DNA of 64,000 bases from Hirudinaria manillensis (Eukaryota; Annelida; Clitellata; Hirudinida; Hirudinidae), in contig CM067527.1 of assembly GCA_034509925.1 (NCBI GenBank), forward strand, positions 12,128,501-12,192,500, written 5' to 3'. Both the position numbers and the translations under genes were made by a program. The notes under the pieces were generated by a model. The model was not told the DNA's origin. It saw nothing but the letters and a program-made list of their open reading frames with translations, and made no database searches. How positions within the stretch are numbered: position 1 is the stretch's first letter; each line of letters begins with the position of its first letter. Of the stretch, positions 10,341 through 32,400 are shown in pieces.

Positions 10341-10344
10341 AACT

Positions 10345-10600
10345 TACCTGGAACCAACAAAAAAAAAACGTATCCGTCCAATCAATCGAGTCGAACAGAG
10401 GTTGAAATCAAACACGAGTAGATTAAACACCGATGCTACTGGAAGCTCTCGATCATGATGACGATGCTAGCGATAGACGACGACAACAGCGACAGCAGCT
10501 TCACAACCGGACGACACGACACGACAGACTCGCACACACAACGACCGCACGTCATGCAACGTTGACGACTGAACTGCCGCAGGACATTCGCTAACGAACG
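10345..10600 (-). other. Possible minus-strand non-coding first exon
   Basis: Read on the minus strand, a GC-rich segment ends in a strong donor (GGTTCCAG|gtaagt at about 10344) and contains a six-codon frame near its middle. It looks like a 5' UTR exon of a minus-strand transcript running towards the 460-aa gene, that is, antisense to it. No matching acceptor or protein exon was found. Confidence 0.25.
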
Positions 10601-11253
10601 TGCAGGATTTAAATTTCAAATCCCTGAATTTTCTGACAAAATTAAATTAAAATTAAATTTAAATTAAAAATAAAACCGAAAACAAAACATCAGCTGATTA
10701 CAATTAAAACCAAAATCCAACAGAAACGTTCATGCGTAAAACATCACAACAACACAACAGCACACGTCCTCCTAAAGACCTCGTGCGCGCCAAAACGAGA
10801 GAAGCGACGACTGGCGTCTGCCGCAAAAAAAGATAAAACTAATCACCGACTAACGATTGGGAATTTATCAGACTTTAAAAATAATTGACAAAAAAATAAT
10901 AAAAAGAAGAAAAAAATAATAATAAATCTTTTAATCAAGCATCAAATCACTTGAAAACATGTAAATAGAAAATAAGGACACACTTCTGATAGAGCACACA
11001 GGATTGGTCAAAATAAGTGCCATTAAGAATTACCATGGACCTCTAACGAATCGTTAGGAATTACTAATTAATATATAATTAATAAATAATTAATAAAATA
11101 TTAATTAACTAATTATTTAAATAATAGAAACCAGAGATAGAATTCAGTAATTGTAGGAAAATTTATTCGTAAAAACTAGAAATTAGAAAATCAAACTGAA
11201 ATACAAAGGCTTCGAGCCAATAGGGGTGGACTTCCAAAAATAGCATGCTGGCA
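10601..11253. other. AT-rich spacer, no gene seen
   Basis: Low-complexity AT-rich DNA between the possible minus-strand first exon and the nucleobindin stop codon. Part of it will be nucleobindin 3' UTR. Confidence 0.4.
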
Positions 11254-14200
11254 TCACAACTTGACTTTTGTACCTTCCTGTTGACCTTGCTTCTCTTGAT
11301 AAGAGTGTTGTTGTTGTTGTTGCTGCTGCTGTTGTTGCTGATTGTCATCAACCTAAGACATTCAATCGATCAAATCAATCGATGCATCGAAATGTGTTCA
11401 ATAATTATAATTTCCATAATTATATTATATAAACATTATTTTATAATTATATCCAGAACGAACGTGTATGATCGATTCTCCTGACGGAGTCACGGCCTCG
11501 TGAGGTCCCTCGTCGTGCGACGTCCGATCTTCGAGATCCTTTTGGAACTGTTGCAGTTCCTCTTCCGTGTAAATGGTCTGATTGTCCAGAGACTGGCAAT
11601 AGAAAGAAAGAAAGAAAATAAATAAAGAAAAGGTTACCAATGATTTCATTCCAATCGATTATCTCTAGTATCACGTTTTCTCTAGTGTGTATCACGTTTT
11701 CTCTAGTGTGTATCGTGCTTTCTCTAGTGTGTATCATCTTTAATCCATCGCACGCATTCCACAATCTACGCTTGGGAGCGTTGAAAATTGTCGTCATGGC
11801 GACCGCCGTAACCACCTGCCAGGGTTCGTTTTTCTTGAACTCATCCGACTTGGTGCTCCTGAGGAACTCTGCAAACGAGATGACACCGTCCTTGTCTACG
11901 TCGACCTCATTCATGACGTGCTCCCGCATGCGGTTCATCTCCTCGAAGCGTTCCATCATGTCGTCCTCTGTCGAATTTGAGTCGTACATCTTGTCCAACT
12001 GAGGGAAAGTTTTTTATTTTAGTTTATTTATTTAATTATTTTTTTTTAAAAAGGCAGTTTAAATAATTTCCTTATTCTTTTCGGACAGTTGTTGGTAAAC
12101 ATTTGTGCCATACTTTTTATGCGACCAATGAAATCGTTCGAGGTTTAACAGACGACGACGACGACGATGCTTAATAGTTACAAACCTCATTCTGAAACAA
12201 GGCCTCCAGTTCATTAATGTCCAACAATCCGTCACCATTTGTATCTGAAAGAAATCAATTCGGGACTCAGAACGGAACCATGCATCGGCCATATTTTACA
12301 AAACGGTCGACAAAAACGAAGGTTGAAGCAGCAGACGACGAGACAAACAAACGAAACAAACCGTGGAGGTGGAAGAAGGTTTTGGGATCGAAGTCTTCCC
12401 TGTCGAGTCCGTCGTCCTCCTCCCAAACTTCCTTCAGTTGTTCTTCGTTTCCCTGTCGCGATCGGAGACGAGCGAGTTTTGTCGATTAGAACGTCGAATG
12501 ACGGACGGACAGACGCGACATACTCACGGGATGGTTGATCTGCGGATGGTCCTTGTGCTTCTTCTCCATCTCGAAGTGTTCCTTCTCTGCTTTCAACCTC
12601 TCTTCCTCCGTCATCTCCTTCAGTCGTTCTCTCCTTTCCAGCTCCTTTTCCATCTCGTAGGTCTTGAATTCCTGCCTCCTCTTGGCATCCAATTCCTCGA
12701 GGTCAGAGGTCGTCTGAAAGGCGTTTGTTTGGCAAAGATTTTAGCAACTGAATTGACATCATAAACTGCAAAATATTCCTAACTTCCAGGACTTGCAACA
12801 ATCACAACAAACAACAACACAAATTGCAACAATCACAACAAACAACAACAACAACATGGTCAAGATAAATTCGTCAACCTTTTTGATGAGCATCGTGAGG
12901 TCTGAAACCTCAAAAGTGTGGGGGTTTTTGAAGTCCAAGTGACCCAGGAGTGCCTCAATTTCAGCCATTTGATTGGGCGTCAGTGTGGCGTTGTGCGACT
13001 CCTCTGAATGGTAATGATGATGATGATGATGATGATGATTTTAGTTTGTTTGCTAATAATTTAACCATCGTCTCATAACTGGAATTTAGAGATGGTATCA
13101 ATATCATCCAATATAATCCTCATCAGTGATAATCTTCCAAAACCTATGATCATCACGTACGTTTTTTACTATCTTCTTAACAAATGCAAATGCATGATAT
13201 CATGAAATAGATGATGCTTTGAGTAGTGATGATGGCCCAATTTGTTTTGCTGACTTTCAGTTCATCTGAGCATGTTTGTCCATGAAACAGTGGATGGCAA
13301 CAAACAAATAACACAGCAGAGGATCGTTAAATAAAATGTTATTTAAAAAATTAAACTGAAACTTAAAACTATTGTTTAAAGTATTGTTTTATATTATCAA
13401 TATTGTATATATCAAACTTATAGGCCTACGACAGCAACCGTATTTTTCTATTAATATTATAAATATTAATCAAATTAATTAATTAATTATTGTATTGGCA
13501 ATATTACTAGCAAAGAGCAACATCAAAGCAACAACTTGCTTTGGCTCAGTCGACCTTTTATTCTGATGAGGATCCTCAGTCTGTCAACTTCCTGTCTCTT
13601 CAGTTCATCCAACTTCGTTCTGATGGTGTGGTTCACCAGATCCAAGTGGTTTGCTATTTCACCACTCTGTAAATTGAAAAGGTTGAAATATGTGGAAATT
13701 TATCAGCAAATGCTTGGAATCAATTCAATACAATTCTTTACCACTTGTGAATATATGGGTCACTACTCTAACTAGCCTAACAAATCAATGGACACCACAA
13801 CATAAACAAACATCAGATAGGCAACTAGGCTATGCATATGTTTGCTAACAAATCTGGGTCAAGGCAAAACTATTGATAGATTGATATTGACAAATGAGAG
13901 CATATGTGAAATTAATTATCAACTGACCCTGATCTGACTTGAGTTGACCTGCTCCAATTTCTTTCTGAATTCTGTGTCTGATTCGAGGAGACCAACAACT
14001 TCCCTCATGTATCTCTCGTATTCGAGTCCCAGCTCCTGTCGGATTATAATAATTAAACTGCCATCAGCATTACTTATTTAACATTAACTTAAACATTCAT
14101 AAATAAAACTCAATTCAAAGTAAATAAATAAATAATAGTAAATAAGTAAAAGTAAATAATTTTATTAAAATAAATTTCCAGGCACAAACTTTAAAAGTTC

Positions 14201-14384
14201 GAAACATGATGTGACTCCAACTTGTGCTCCAACAAAAGCAAACACAAACCTCTTCTTGCTTTCCCTTTGCTTCATCTCCCGTGGCCTTGGTGGTTGTTGG
14301 CTTCTCAGAAACAGGAGGGCAGACGATTAGCTCTTGGCAGATGCTGACTACCAAAATGGTAGCCATTAACTTCAATAATGCCAT
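11254..14384 (-). CDS. NUCB1/2-like: Nucleobindin (10 exons, about 408 aa)
   Basis: Exons, 5' to 3': 14384-14250, 14035-13928, 13666-13555, 13003-12879, 12713-12528, 12452-12362, 12244-12186, 11998-11816, 11592-11464, 11352-11254; phases agree throughout. It starts with a signal peptide (MALLKLMATILVVSICQ), followed by the conserved LGLEYERYMREVV region, a basic helix (KLDELKRQEVDRLR), a long charged coiled coil (KRRQEFKTYEMEKELERRER) and two canonical EF-hands, DTNGDGLLDINE and DVDKDGVISFAE. The C-terminus is glutamine-rich, as in vertebrate nucleobindins. Nucleobindins are Ca-binding proteins of the Golgi and secretory route that also contact G-alpha subunits. The last intron uses a weak donor (CAC|gttcgt). 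Confidence 0.95.
11662..11733. repeat. 22-bp tandem repeat in a nucleobindin intron
   Basis: About three copies of a unit containing TCTCTAGTGTGTATC lie in the intron between exons 8 and 9. Confidence 0.8.
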
Positions 14385-15226
14385 GACTTATGTTAGCTGC
14401 AAAAATAATACCACAAATTACTACTTCATACATGTTCTGTGGTGATACATTAAAATGAAACTTTTCCAATATAGAATGTGATTCTACTAGTATTATTCTG
14501 GAATTTATAAACCCAAGTTTTAGGTTCTGTAAAACAGACTTTGCTCAAGTAGAATTGCTCACGAAGTAAAATAAAAACTGCTCGTCAAAATTTAAGAATG
14601 GAGAAGAGATAAAAAGAATTCTTGTTCGATAGTAACAATTCGTTTTGCATTATCCGGCAGTTCCGCGTTAAAGTCATGCCCCAAAATTGTCAAAACCAAT
14701 TTTAGCCCGCTCACATATTGTACGAGGTCCAACAGAGTTCAAAATGTTAAAAGATATTCTTACAATAGCAATAAAACAACTGCTTCCTAAAGTAATGTAT
14801 TAAAGCAACCTTCGACCCCAGAAATCCCAAAGACTTCGGCGATTAACTATAGCTATGCGATAACCGGACAGAGAAGCTTAATTTATCCTACAGCTCAGAA
14901 ATTAAACCGTGGAACACGCAATACGAGAAATGTGCGTGTCTTTTTAAGTGTATTATGTTTGTTTTTTGATAAAATATATCGTTAAAATTTCAATTTTTAT
15001 TAATCAATATCAAGGAATCCATCAGCCAATATTTATTTCACACCTCTAATTCACCAATAACAACGTCAGTTTCAACATCGTTATCAGCAACACTAGCAAC
15101 ACAAATTGTCCATTCCTTAATGGATCGGTTACACTTCATTCTTCATCAAATCCAGTATCACTTCTTTATCTTTTTCACCTGCGTGTACATAATTTCCAGA
15201 GTAAACTAATACGAATTTTCTACAAA
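14385..15226. other. Spacer between CDK10 3' end and nucleobindin start
   Basis: Holds the nucleobindin 5' UTR and promoter plus the CDK10 3' UTR, both on the minus strand. No other gene was seen. Confidence 0.4.
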
Positions 15227-18200
15227 TCATACCAGAATATTTACCAAAGAGTTTCCTGCGTCCGATTTTCTTTTATTACTTTCTTTGGCGGGGATGCTGA
15301 ATGAAAATAATGACGGATGTTTATGTATATTTATGTACTTAGTAGTAAATTGAAAAGCTAAATCAGATACACATGTATATGAAAGAATATATATATATAT
15401 ATATATTAGTGGCCCTAACAAATAGAAATTAAAATCTTAATATATATATATATATATATTAAGATTTTAATTTCTATTTGTTAGGGCCACTAATATATAT
15501 ATATATATATACATACCTTTCTGATGCTTCAATACCATCTGCTTTCTTCCTCATGTTTCTATATCTTGGGAATGATGGCATCAGTTCTGGTTCACATGCT
15601 GAAAGTATGATGATGACAATGATGTCGGTAGTTGCAAAAGTAATGAATAAATAATGAATATTCAGATATAATTAATTAATTAATTAGATGTGATTATAAA
15701 TTTAAGAATCATTGTTTAAAACAATAAATTTAATTAAATTAAAAATTTCAATAAACACGTATAAAATCGAGCTCACGGCAAGGATGCTGCCTGAAGTAGG
15801 ATGAGCCGAGGCACTCGGATGCAGTGGCCCTAACAAATAGAAATTAAAATCTTAAATAAACAAAATTTAAAATACAATGTTGCTGCAACAAAACACAAGA
15901 ATGTAAGATGCCTCTTTTATCCACAGATGTGGATTTAAAAGTTCAAAGGGTCACAGAATGTACTGACCTCTTGGTGGGGTCGTACATGAAAAGGTGATTG
16001 AGAAGACGTATGCCAGAGTCAGACAGCCAGGTTAGAGTGTGTTTGATGTTGTTGTAGCTGTTGGGCAGTCAATGATTGGTATGAATAATAATTAGTAACA
16101 ATTAATAAGAAAATTGGCAATAATATTTAAATGATCAAATGCTTATTGATTCATTGATTATTCTAATTCATGTATTATTAATAACTCTATATATTATTAT
16201 ATCCCACAGTAAAACTCACGGTTGTCTTTTGAGTGTGTAGTTCTCAAGAGCTGGAAGCTTGGAAAATCCCTGGAGGGGAATTTTTGGATTGATAAATACA
16301 TTTTCATTTTACAAATATATTGCCTTAAATGCGACGTCGTTTCCTCAGAAAATAATACAATAACAATCAAAATAGAATATCGCGACACTCGCCGGCCATA
16401 TTTGTTCCGTAGGTGTACCGAGCATGTCGATGATGAGTTCAATCTGATGGATTTCCGATCTCCCCGGTAGGAGGGGCTTGTGTATTAGCAGTTCACCTAA
16501 TATGCATCCGGCAGCCCTGTCAACGAATCGGATTAGCTGAGGGTTTGATTTGTAAATCGATTAGTAAACAAATTTTAATAATGATTTTAATGTTATTTAA
16601 TAATAATAATAATAATAATAAACATTCTGACAATTAATTAAGTCACTCACCACATGTCAACTGCAGTTGTGTGAATCTTTGATCCAAAAAGAAGTTCAGG
16701 TGCCCTATACCACAACGTGACGACCTTCGATGTCATCACCTGGAGAGGTACGCCATACTTTTTGGCGAGCCCAAAATCGGCTGTGAAATCAATAATGTCG
16801 TTAAAAATTCATGTAATTAAAAGTTAAAAATAATAGGTTAACATGAATAAATAATTACAAAATGCTAGCAAGTAATGACAAACACACCTATCTTTACACA
16901 TCCCGTATCTGTCATCAACAAGTTGGATACTTTCAAATCCCTTGAAATAAATTAATTAAGTAACATTAATTAATAATTCAGATCGTCATCGATGAGTTTA
17001 GTAATGTCTGAGGGAACATTAATATTAGATGTACAGATAGAACCAGACTTGTTTTTTTTTAATCCATTTAAACTATCAGAAGCATTTCCAGCCAGGGTTT
17101 GAACTCGGAACCTCTGGACAATCATCTGAAGAAACCGACCTGTGAACGATGTACTTCTGGTGGAGATACTTGAGTCCCCGAAAGACCTGCAGCATTATGC
17201 ACTTGACTTGAGATTCTGCAAACGGCTTCTGCATGTTGTCCAGGAGACTGGCAAGGTCCTGTTCACAATATTCCATTAATAGGAAGATGCTGTTGTGATG
17301 GAAAATTAAATTGAAGATAAGGATGATGATGATGATGATTAAGTAAAGTGGTATTATTGCTATGGCCTCATTCTGATGGCAATAACAATAATAAAATAAA
17401 TTGTGATAAAGACAGACTTATACTAAATACAATGGTGGTATGACTATCATAGAAACCTATGATAGAAATCAATGATTGTGCTTCAATTAGCTGTTCAATT
17501 GATGACAAATTCTTAATTGCATTTAAAATTTGCAAGCAACCTGTCTAGGTGGTTCCCAACAACAATCTCTTCCAATTGAACGATGTTTCTGTGCCTCAGG
17601 CCGAGCAACAAACTTATCTCTCTGAGGCCACTCAAAGGAAATCCTGGAAATAAATATTCAATTCAAGAATTATATTAAGTTGCAAATATAAAAAAGAATA
17701 AATTTCAACATATACATTTTATCCTTGTTATTATAAGATGTAAAAAAATATACATAAATAAAAACAATTAATAAATTAATTAATTAAAAATTAATGTTGC
17801 ACAATCAGATAAAAAAAATTAAAAAATGAATTTCACCTTCCTTTTCTTGCTCCATCCTCATCTTCTTCAGTGCAACAATTTCTCCCGTTTCAATGTTTCT
17901 CGCTCGATCTAAGAATTGATTATAATCAATAATTGAAGAGGTAGTATTAATTAATATTTTCTGTTGCATGTTTTAGAACTAATTTTTATATTCTCAAACA
18001 ATAAGAGAAATTCATTTTTGTTTTATATTCTAAAAACTCAAATAACTCTATTTAAAGATTATAACTTTTAACAATTTGCATGATAGTTTTACTAACAGAC
18101 AATCCCATAAGTTCCTTCTCCAATCCTATTCAACTTCTCAAAGCATGTAACACTTCTGCACTTGCCCATCTGAAAATTGGTGTCAAAACCCATTTACAAA

Positions 18201-18400
18201 TAATTATAACTAAGCAAGGCTTTGATGTAATTTAGATAAACTTAAACTATATTAATGAATGATTTGGAAAAATAGCCAGAAATCCAAGTTTCGTATGTAC
18301 TTGCCCTCAAATTTTCAGGAATCGTCCATGCTCTGCCATTAGTGATAGACCTTAACGTGAGCCCATCGTTTTCGGCATTCGTTCGTTCTGAACTATCCAT
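15227..18400 (-). CDS. CDK10: Cyclin-dependent kinase 10 (13 exons, 381 aa)
   Basis: Exons: 18400-18305, 18169-18097, 17908-17837, 17643-17541, 17289-17140, 16940-16888, 16780-16651, 16516-16393, 16269-16220, 16057-15968, 15829-15777, 15598-15517, 15296-15227; every phase fits. Kinase signatures are complete: [12 protein letters not shown] (P-loop), [13 protein letters not shown] (counterpart of the PISSLRE helix that named CDK10), [19 protein letters not shown] and APELL. The YNNIKH and FMYDPTKR segments are CDK10-specific. CDK10 pairs with cyclin M and phosphorylates ETS2. Introns 1 and 8 use GC rather than GT donors. A palindrome sits in the last intron (see 15387-15512). Confidence 0.96.
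15387..15512. repeat. 126-bp palindrome made of copied CDK10 splice-junction sequence
   Basis: Two perfect 35-bp arms (15406-15440 and 15459-15493) flank an AT centre, and AT runs flank both arms. The arm contains the 33 bases found at 15823-15855, where they form the end of a CDK10 intron and the first seven bases of its exon (ttgttag|GGCCACT read on the minus strand). Confidence 0.97.
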
Positions 18401-18833
18401 TATGCTATTTATTTTTTTAAAAGTGATATGTGCATGAAAGTGACTGTTAACGAAAATGAACCATGACAGACGACTACTGTTTGTAAATAAAGCAAAGAAA
18501 CTTTTATTTTATAAATTTTAATTATCTTAAATGCAACACTAATAAATTAATGCAAAATTATGCTTTTGGGATTATAAATATATGTATTTAAAAGGTCTCA
18601 AATCTATCAGATGTACTTTTACACTAGAGTTGAGTGTTAATGTTTACATCGTCGGATGCCATAGCGATAGACTTTACTTTTTTCATCTTTTCGCCAAACT
18701 CGCGATAAATTCAGGAGCTGTAAAAGGAGATTATTGGCCTTATCTGAAGACACATTTAATTTGACTTAATTTCTGACTAAATCGATTTTTGAAACAAATA
18801 TGAAAATCCTTCGCAGTCGGGCGACTAGAAAAT
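18401..18833. promoter_or_regulatory. Divergent promoter region of CDK10 and the 18.8-kb gene
   Basis: 433 bases separate two start codons on opposite strands, CDK10 (18400, -) and the 360-aa frame (18834, +). No TATA box at a convincing place; the control elements cannot be named by eye. Confidence 0.4.
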
Positions 18834-19916
18834 ATGGTCGAAGAGTCTCCGCAGAATAATGGAAGAAAGAAAGAAAATGATGGATTGGAAAATGAGATTA
18901 CCCCGTGCAATTTTGAGAAAGGCTTCGAAAACAATCAGGAATTGGTGGCGGACTTAATTCTTCAATCCGACGTCTCCACATCTGTCGCTACTGACAGCCA
19001 AACAGTCGCAAACAAAAAACCTCCTGAATCATTTGAAGAATATCTCGGTCCTTGGTCTCACAACAGCTCCAAGAACATATGGTCGATGAATCCAACGAAA
19101 AAAAGTGTAAAACTAGTGCAAGACGAGATGCTCTTGGACAACGTCAAGAAGAAAAAACGCATCCGAGATAATGACAAGCTCGACTTGGCATTGGATTATA
19201 CGTCCTGTGTCAATCTTGAGACATTCGAATATCAGTCAAATAACTGTTTCTACAGTAGATTTAAGAACTTAATACGAGGAATAGCTAATGAGAATAAAAA
19301 GGTTCGCATAAACGGCTTTTCGCAGCACATAAAGGGAAAGATGAAGACCAGGGCGGATATTGTCAGCGAGTGCCACGAGGAAAAGCAGGAGAACAGGCTC
19401 GTATTCCAGACGGATGAGAGTGAGGAAAGCATCTTTTCGAACTATGAAGCGCCTCCTCATCGCGTATTCGTGCAATCACACAGATCGACAACTGTAAGCA
19501 AAAAACCAAATCTGCCACCGAAAGAAGCCGTGACAGTTCCAGTCGCTAGCGCGCCAACGGCCAAACATCCACTCAACTGTCGGGTCCGCGATCCGAGCAT
19601 CGAACGACACAAATCGAGTTCAGCCACTTCCAGTCCGTCTTTGGGTGAGGCCAAGGAAAGGATTCTAAACAGAGAGAGAGTAAAAGAAAGTCTATTCGTC
19701 AAGACGGTTCCTTATGTTATCGTCGAGCCCACCACGAGTCTCTCATCGAAAGGTTTCAACACGAAGACCACGCCCTCGATACCATCCAAATGTACCGTAC
19801 TAGACGTTCCAAGCAATCAGATCAGCTGTTTTGGAAAATCACTCCCGATTTCAAGCGTTTTGCCACCAATTGGACAGAAATCTCACAATACTCGCGTCAA
19901 CAGTCGCAAGAAATGA
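18834..19916 (+). CDS. Unknown 360-aa basic protein, single exon
   Basis: An uninterrupted frame from ATG to TGA that continues across more than 1 kb with mixed base use, unlike its AT-rich surroundings. The protein is hydrophilic, with a KKKKRIRDNDK cluster near residue 105, aromatic/charged stretches (FEEYLGPWSHNSSKNIW, about 67-85) and a proline/serine-rich second half ending RVNSRKK. It has no signal peptide or membrane segment, so a nuclear or cytoplasmic (possibly cytoskeletal) location is likely. I recognise no family. It has a polyadenylation-like AATAAA near 20242. Confidence 0.65.
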   Translation: MVEESPQNNGRKKENDGLENEITPCNFEKGFENNQELVADLILQSDVSTSVATDSQTVANKKPPESFEEYLGPWSHNSSKNIWSMNPTKKSVKLVQDEMLLDNVKKKKRIRDNDKLDLALDYTSCVNLETFEYQSNNCFYSRFKNLIRGIANENKKVRINGFSQHIKGKMKTRADIVSECHEEKQENRLVFQTDESEESIFSNYEAPPHRVFVQSHRSTTVSKKPNLPPKEAVTVPVASAPTAKHPLNCRVRDPSIERHKSSSATSSPSLGEAKERILNRERVKESLFVKTVPYVIVEPTTSLSSKGFNTKTTPSIPSKCTVLDVPSNQISCFGKSLPISSVLPPIGQKSHNTRVNSRKK

Positions 19917-20677
19917 CTATCTTTTAACGCAATGGTACCATTGATACCGATTTTCTTTGAAGCGTAAAATCTTTTTTGCCTTCGATGTCGTACTTTTCCT
20001 TAGTTTCAGGATTTACTTCCTCTTAATCTCTTGCGCGATCGTTCCTAGGTTCCGCTGCTATACTATCATCATCGCACGTTGCACTTGAATCCTAATGAAG
20101 TATTGAATGATACTGCTGATCTGCCATAATATGACTGAGGCTGCCTTTAGATTTTTATTCGCAGTATTCGAGTATATTTTACCTCCGCCATTTTCCATTG
20201 AATTATGGCATTTGCCTCGATATTTTCAATGACAAGTAAAGCAATAAAAAACAAGAGTGATCCTTCGACCCACCTTTAAGTTTATAATTGTTAAAATAAT
20301 TAATTTATAATTAATACGTCAACAAAATAAATTTAATTGTCACTGGTAAAAGGATGCAATACTGCATGCAAAGCTTTTCGTATTTGAACGTGGCAAAATT
20401 TTCGATTTGTTGCATCATAAATTCAAGATTGAAACGAAAAATACGTACCCACCACACGTCCTTAAAGCGAAAAATGTTTCAAAATACATTATTTTTACAT
20501 CCGAAGATTTATCTAAAGGCGTTTATTTATCGAGAATTCTTCGACGAGACGGTAAAACAAAAGTAAAACGAAGATCCGTACGGTTTTGCGAGTTTCTTTC
20601 TCCGATTCGGAGAGCGGATTCGGAAGTTCGGAATGCGATTGTCATTTTTCAAAGGACGTCAAAAAGGGACGCATCCT
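19917..20677. other. Convergent 3' flanks of the 360-aa gene and IRE1
   Basis: Two genes end here from opposite sides. Small frames within 20354-20745 have no support. Confidence 0.4.
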
Positions 20678-29495
<8,818 letters not shown>

Positions 29496-32400
29496 CGAGA
29501 ATAATACAACACAATCCACCGCGAGGCTCTTTTAAAGCAAAGAACCAAACACGGGCTGACCGTAATTAATCGCAGGTAAATTTTTTAACATGAAAAGCTT
29601 ATTTAAAAATTAACTTTGAATATTTATATTTTTTCTTAGACTTAAAAAATAATTGTTTAGGTTTTTGTTTTAATTAAATATTTTGTGCCTCGTACCGATT
29701 CGGTCCACAAAATGATAAAGTTGAACTAAATACTCAAAATATTTTTTAAAGTCAACGTACAATAAATAATAAATTAAATAACTATAGAACGTTTTCTCTG
29801 GATGGCAGAGATATTGGATCCAATGAATTAAGGTTAAATCAAAAGGAATCTTTGCATGGGGTACTTTTTATATTCTTTAAAATAAATAAAGCCATAAGAA
29901 GCTTGAAGCGCTTTATTCTGGAAAAAGTATCGGTGCGAATCCTTGTCATTATTATTATTTATACGAATTAGAAAAAAATAAATTAAGTTTAAAACTTATT
30001 GATTTCATTTACTTCATCTATTTATTATTGTAGAACATAGATTAGCCATTACGAATTATACAATTCGCCAGTCGATGTTTTTTAAAGAAAAAAGTCGAAC
30101 AAGCATTTGTAAACGTACATTGCAACTCATTACATATTCAGCTATTCGTTGAGAATTTCTAATATTTTACTTTATTTATATTGAAAAAATTCTACAATTA
30201 GAATCTGTCTGTCAGAATGTCCAATAACATAATTTATTAATTTAGGGAAGTCATTATAAAAACCAATGAAATAGCCAAAGTCTTCAATGGAAGCCATTGC
30301 TGAATGTCCGACCATTAATGCTCTGTTTTGGTTTTTACTTGGAAAAGTGTAGAAAAATGGAAGATGAAAACCTGAGTTTAATTGTACTTAAAGGTCGTTA
30401 TTAATAGAACATAAAGCTCGTGAATTGGCTGAAACAGCTCAATGTCTGAATACCTGATAAAACTACAAATAACGCAACACGACAATGTTTTAGACTGAAA
30501 GGAATTTATTGACTTCATTGGTGAGAACTCAATCAAAACGTTATGAGAAATATGATCGTGTGAGATATTCGATTATCTCCTTGATGCAAAATCAAAACTA
30601 ATTGACTTCAAAAAGGGTGTAGTCAAATATCCAATAATTTATGAATGATCACATTAAAGCTCATAATTAAAGATTATGTTCAAGCCGTCTTCTCACTATT
30701 GAATCCAGACGTATCGATTGAAGTTTGTCTGACTGGAGATGGTAACCTTATGAGTGAGGGTACTTGATTGATGATTGATGATTAGGCGGAGAATGTAACC
30801 GAGTGGGGAACAAATGAAGTTAGCCGAGGCCAATCCACTACCTTTGGATCACTATTTTAGAGCATGATCAATATGTTTTGATAGAATTTTAATATGACAT
30901 CTCCAAAAATTCCCAAAAGAAATAATTTAAAATTAATTTCTGAGTTTAAGACCGTATTACACAAGTATTACAAACAATCTCATTGCACTTAAAGAATAAA
31001 AGAATAGACAGCGTTGCTAGGCCTTTACGTTTAATGACAGTGATTTAATATAGTAAAAGTTCCAGACCAATATTATTGATACCATAATAAATAGCAAGGA
31101 AATACATTCATATTTAAAAGACGAATTTTTATTAAATTGTTTTTATATTAAATTGGTTGCTCATGCCATCAAACAAATAAACAAGACCCTTGCAGATTCT
31201 TAGTCACATGTTCAAGAGAAAAAAGAATAACAGGTTATTGTTATTGTTGTTGTTTACCAACATGTGTATGTGCACTTGTATGTCCATACAATTTCGAAAA
31301 GGTGGCCAAACATCTTTATCCAAGCGGCAAACTGGAAATCAATTATCATTCCACATATGCATTCATATCGATGATGATAACATCCATCGCTCAAGTCAAT
31401 GGTGAAGAAACGCACAGTGATTTAAGAACAGCAAGTCGATCGTAAACTTCATTTGTTTACTTGTTTAAGGCGAACAAAGACATTAAAATGGAGTTACATT
31501 TAAAAACAAAACAACGCTGAATCAAAGCGGAATCAGAGGACGGTAGACGTTGAAAGTCAGGCAACTCAACTGATGGAGAGACAATTAGAAAGATGGAAGC
31601 AACGCCAACAGCGTCATCAATTTGCATTTAGTTCTTTGAATATCATGACTAAATCAGTCAAGAAGCCCCCTAAATGACATCACATTGCAATTGATATGAT
31701 TAATAGCACGTGGTTTGATAGAGAATGATAAGCAGATACTTTTAAACGTCACATTTGTTCATCAAAAACAATATTTTCTGAAATTATTCCAAATGCAGAT
31801 AGGCATCTCCTCCAATAGGAATTCGTATGAATAGGTTTTATTCCAGCCAATGAAATTTCTTGACAATAACCAGGAATCCAGAAATGCAGACGGAGCTTAG
31901 AAATGGCCGCGAGGAATGACCGCTTGACTTGACTTTAAGGGATTAAAAAATGAAATATATTCGAAATTATCATAATTATGACTTGCCAGCTTGGATTATA
32001 TTCATGTTTTATCATTGTTATTATTAATAATGTAAAAACATTGTCAGATATTGTAACAATATTATTACTGCTAATTGTAAAATATTACAAATGGATTAGA
32101 GGATTATATAAATAATATTAATACTATTAATTCATATTTAAGGACATCTGCCGTGGATATGTCCGCCCATTCATCAAAAGCCTTAAAAGGAGAATTTAAT
32201 AAACATATTTTCGATAAAATACTGCTGTAAATACCTCCTAATTAAGTGGAAAATGCCGAAAAACAGAAGCTTTCAATTAAAGTTTGGGATGAGAGAATGT
32301 GTTTGTAATGCGACACCCCATGTTGTTCATTTTATTTATTTTCCAATTCATATTTATTATTATATTTATTACAATTATTATTTCATTTATTTATTTATTT

